13,853 nt of DNA from Pseudomonadota bacterium (GTDB taxonomy: Bacteria; Pseudomonadota; Alphaproteobacteria; UBA828; JAPUJA01): the NCBI GenBank assembly GCA_027296525.1, contig JAPUJA010000081.1, forward strand, positions 1-13,853, given 5' to 3'. The position numbers and the translations under genes are program-made. The notes beneath the pieces are model-generated. The model saw nothing but the letters and a program-made list of their open reading frames with translations. It was not told the DNA's origin and did no database searches. Positions 12,348 through 13,853 of this stretch are shown piece by piece (position 1 is the first letter of the stretch; each line of letters starts with the position of its first letter).

Positions 12348-13853
12348 ATGACGCGGTTTATTTTCGTCACCGGCGGCGTGGTTTCCTCTCTCGGGAAGGG
12401 TCTTTCGGCGGCGGCACTTGGAGCGCTTCTCCAGGCACGCGGCTTCAAGGTGCGCCTGCGCAAGCTCGATCCCTATCTCAACGTCGACCCGGGGACGATG
12501 AGCCCCTACCAGCACGGCGAGGTGTATGTCACCGACGACGGCGCCGAGACCGATCTCGACCTCGGCCACTACGAGCGGTTCACGGGCGTGCCATCCCAGG
12601 GATCGGACAATGTTACCGCGGGCAAGGTCTACTCTAAGGTGATCGCGAAAGAGCGTCGGGGCGATTACCTGGGCGGAACCGTCCAGGTCATTCCTCATGT
12701 CACCGACGCGATCAAGGAGTTCATCGTCGCGGATACGGAGAATGACGATTTCCTCTTGTGCGAAATCGGCGGCACCGTCGGCGACATCGAGAGCCTTCCC
12801 TTCCTCGAGGCGATTCGCCAACTCGGCTACGAGCTCGGCCAGGATCGGGTGCTCTATGTTCACCTGACCCTCGTGCCCTTTCTGAAGTCGGCCGGCGAGT
12901 TCAAGACCAAGCCCACCCAACATTCGGTCAAGGAGCTCCGGGGCATCGGCATCCAGCCGGACATCCTGGTCTGCCGGTGCGAGTACGAGGTGCCGGGCGA
13001 GCAGCGGCGCAAGATCGCCCTGTTCTGCAATGTGCGTGAAGAGCAGGTGATCTTCGCGCTCGACGTGGACACGATCTACGCCATGCCCCTCGTCTTCCAT
13101 GAGCAGGGCTTCGAGCACCAGGTTCTCAAGCGTTTCGGCTTGACCGAGGGGCCCGTGCCCGACCTCGACGATTGGCGGGACATCGTCCGCCGGATTCGTT
13201 CGCCGGAAGGCGAGGTGAGCATCGCCGTCATCGGCAAATACACCGGCCTTCCCGATGCCTACAAGTCGTTGAACGAGGCGCTCATCCACGGAGGCATCGC
13301 GAACAATGTGCGCGTCGACATGCAGTGGATCGAAGCCGATGAATTCGAAACCAACGGCGCGGGAAAACGTCTCGAGTCCGTCGATGGCATTTTGGTTCCC
13401 GGCGGCTTCGGCGAACGGGGCGCGGAAGGAAAGATCCTCGCGGTGAGCTACGCGCGCGAAAAGCGGGTGCCTTTCTTCGGCATTTGCTTCGGCATGCAAC
13501 TGGCCGTGATCGAAACGGCGCGCAACCTCGCGGGCATAGAGGGTGCGGGCTCGACCGAGTTCGGGCCTTGTCAGGAGCCCGTGATCGGTCTTCTCACCGA
13601 ATGGACGAGGGGCGATACCATCGAACGCCGCGGGCCCGGCGACAATCTGGGCGGCACCATGCGACTCGGTACCTATGAGTGCGATCTCGCGCCGGGAAGC
13701 TTCGTGAGCGATATTTACGGCAAGGCGCGGATCGGCGAGCGCCACCGTCACCGTTACGAGGTGAACGTCAACTACCGTGAACGGTTGGAAGGGGCGGGTC
13801 TTCGCTTCTCAGGCATGTCACCGGACGGGACCCTGCCCGAGATCGCCGAGCGG
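12348..13853 (+). CDS. pyrG: CTP synthase, 3' end cut by the window
   Basis: Makes CTP from UTP, ATP and glutamine; last step of pyrimidine nucleotide synthesis, cytoplasmic. 502 codons are present of about 540. The synthetase half begins MTRFIFVTGGVVSSLGKG (nucleotide loop 9-18), followed by RKLDPYLNVDPGTMSP (38-53), HGEVYV, EIGGTVGDIES (139-149) and KTKPTQHSV (186-193). The glutaminase half has the oxyanion loop PGGFGERG (351-358) and nucleophile Cys380 in GICFGMQ. The catalytic His and Glu of the triad lie beyond the right edge. The ATG has no ribosome site, in keeping with the very short leader predicted from its promoter. It lies 127 bases after secG. Identity is certain. Confidence 0.97.
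   Translation, partial: MTRFIFVTGGVVSSLGKGLSAAALGALLQARGFKVRLRKLDPYLNVDPGTMSPYQHGEVYVTDDGAETDLDLGHYERFTGVPSQGSDNVTAGKVYSKVIAKERRGDYLGGTVQVIPHVTDAIKEFIVADTENDDFLLCEIGGTVGDIESLPFLEAIRQLGYELGQDRVLYVHLTLVPFLKSAGEFKTKPTQHSVKELRGIGIQPDILVCRCEYEVPGEQRRKIALFCNVREEQVIFALDVDTIYAMPLVFHEQGFEHQVLKRFGLTEGPVPDLDDWRDIVRRIRSPEGEVSIAVIGKYTGLPDAYKSLNEALIHGGIANNVRVDMQWIEADEFETNGAGKRLESVDGILVPGGFGERGAEGKILAVSYAREKRVPFFGICFGMQLAVIETARNLAGIEGAGSTEFGPCQEPVIGLLTEWTRGDTIERRGPGDNLGGTMRLGTYECDLAPGSFVSDIYGKARIGERHRHRYEVNVNYRERLEGAGLRFSGMSPDGTLPEIAER

Noticed and set aside
12333..13751. 472-residue open frame antisense to pyrG
   Set aside because: Shadow of the highly conserved CTP synthase gene; no recognisable domain or ribosome site.

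Overview
The window is chromosomal DNA from a high-GC alphaproteobacterium, most likely of the Rhodospirillales type. That placement rests on gene content and order (pyrG, secG, tpiA, then divergent ppiD and trpE, then trpG-trpD-trpC), on protein style and on GC-rich codon use. The lineage below class is inference. No rRNA, tRNA, CRISPR array, transposase or integrase was seen. Coding density is high, and the many long antisense reading frames are GC-driven shadows.

Layout. Positions 1-2370, minus strand: trpG-trpD-trpC, the anthranilate synthase glutaminase subunit and the next steps of tryptophan synthesis; trpC is cut by the window edge. Positions 2371-2728: a 358-base non-coding region between divergent genes. 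It carries a 17-bp tandem repeat, a CueR/HmrR-like copper dyad behind a TTGACC box, and a perfect FNR-like palindrome. Positions 2729-5610, plus strand: a copper-handling cassette of a small His/Met-rich SHOCT membrane protein, a Cu(+)-exporting P1B-1 ATPase (copA) and a shortened MerR/CueR-like regulator that looks like a decayed gene. Positions 5597-6904, plus strand: a divergent polysaccharide deacetylase (YibQ/DUF610 family). Positions 6882-10608, minus strand: ppiD (periplasmic folding factor), trpE and a small unknown protein. Positions 10784-13853, plus strand: tpiA, secG and pyrG (cut by the right edge).

How it fits together. trpE and trpGDC encode consecutive steps from chorismate to indole-glycerol phosphate and point the same way, but about 4.8 kb of opposite-strand DNA lies between them (only the small unknown gene shares their strand). 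The simplest reading is that a copper-efflux cassette, and perhaps the deacetylase, was inserted into or assembled within an ancestral ppiD-trpE-trpG-trpD-trpC run. The cassette keeps a recognisable metal-responsive operator upstream, but its own regulator has lost its middle third and one metal-binding cysteine. Copper control would then have to come from another CueR/HmrR homologue, or be replaced by the FNR-like site.

I did not find a clearly new multi-gene system. The points most worth a second look are the split trp locus, the copper cassette with its broken regulator and double operator region, the His/Met-rich SHOCT partner protein, three exact short tandem duplications in gene-to-gene junctions, and a probably leaderless pyrG promoter.
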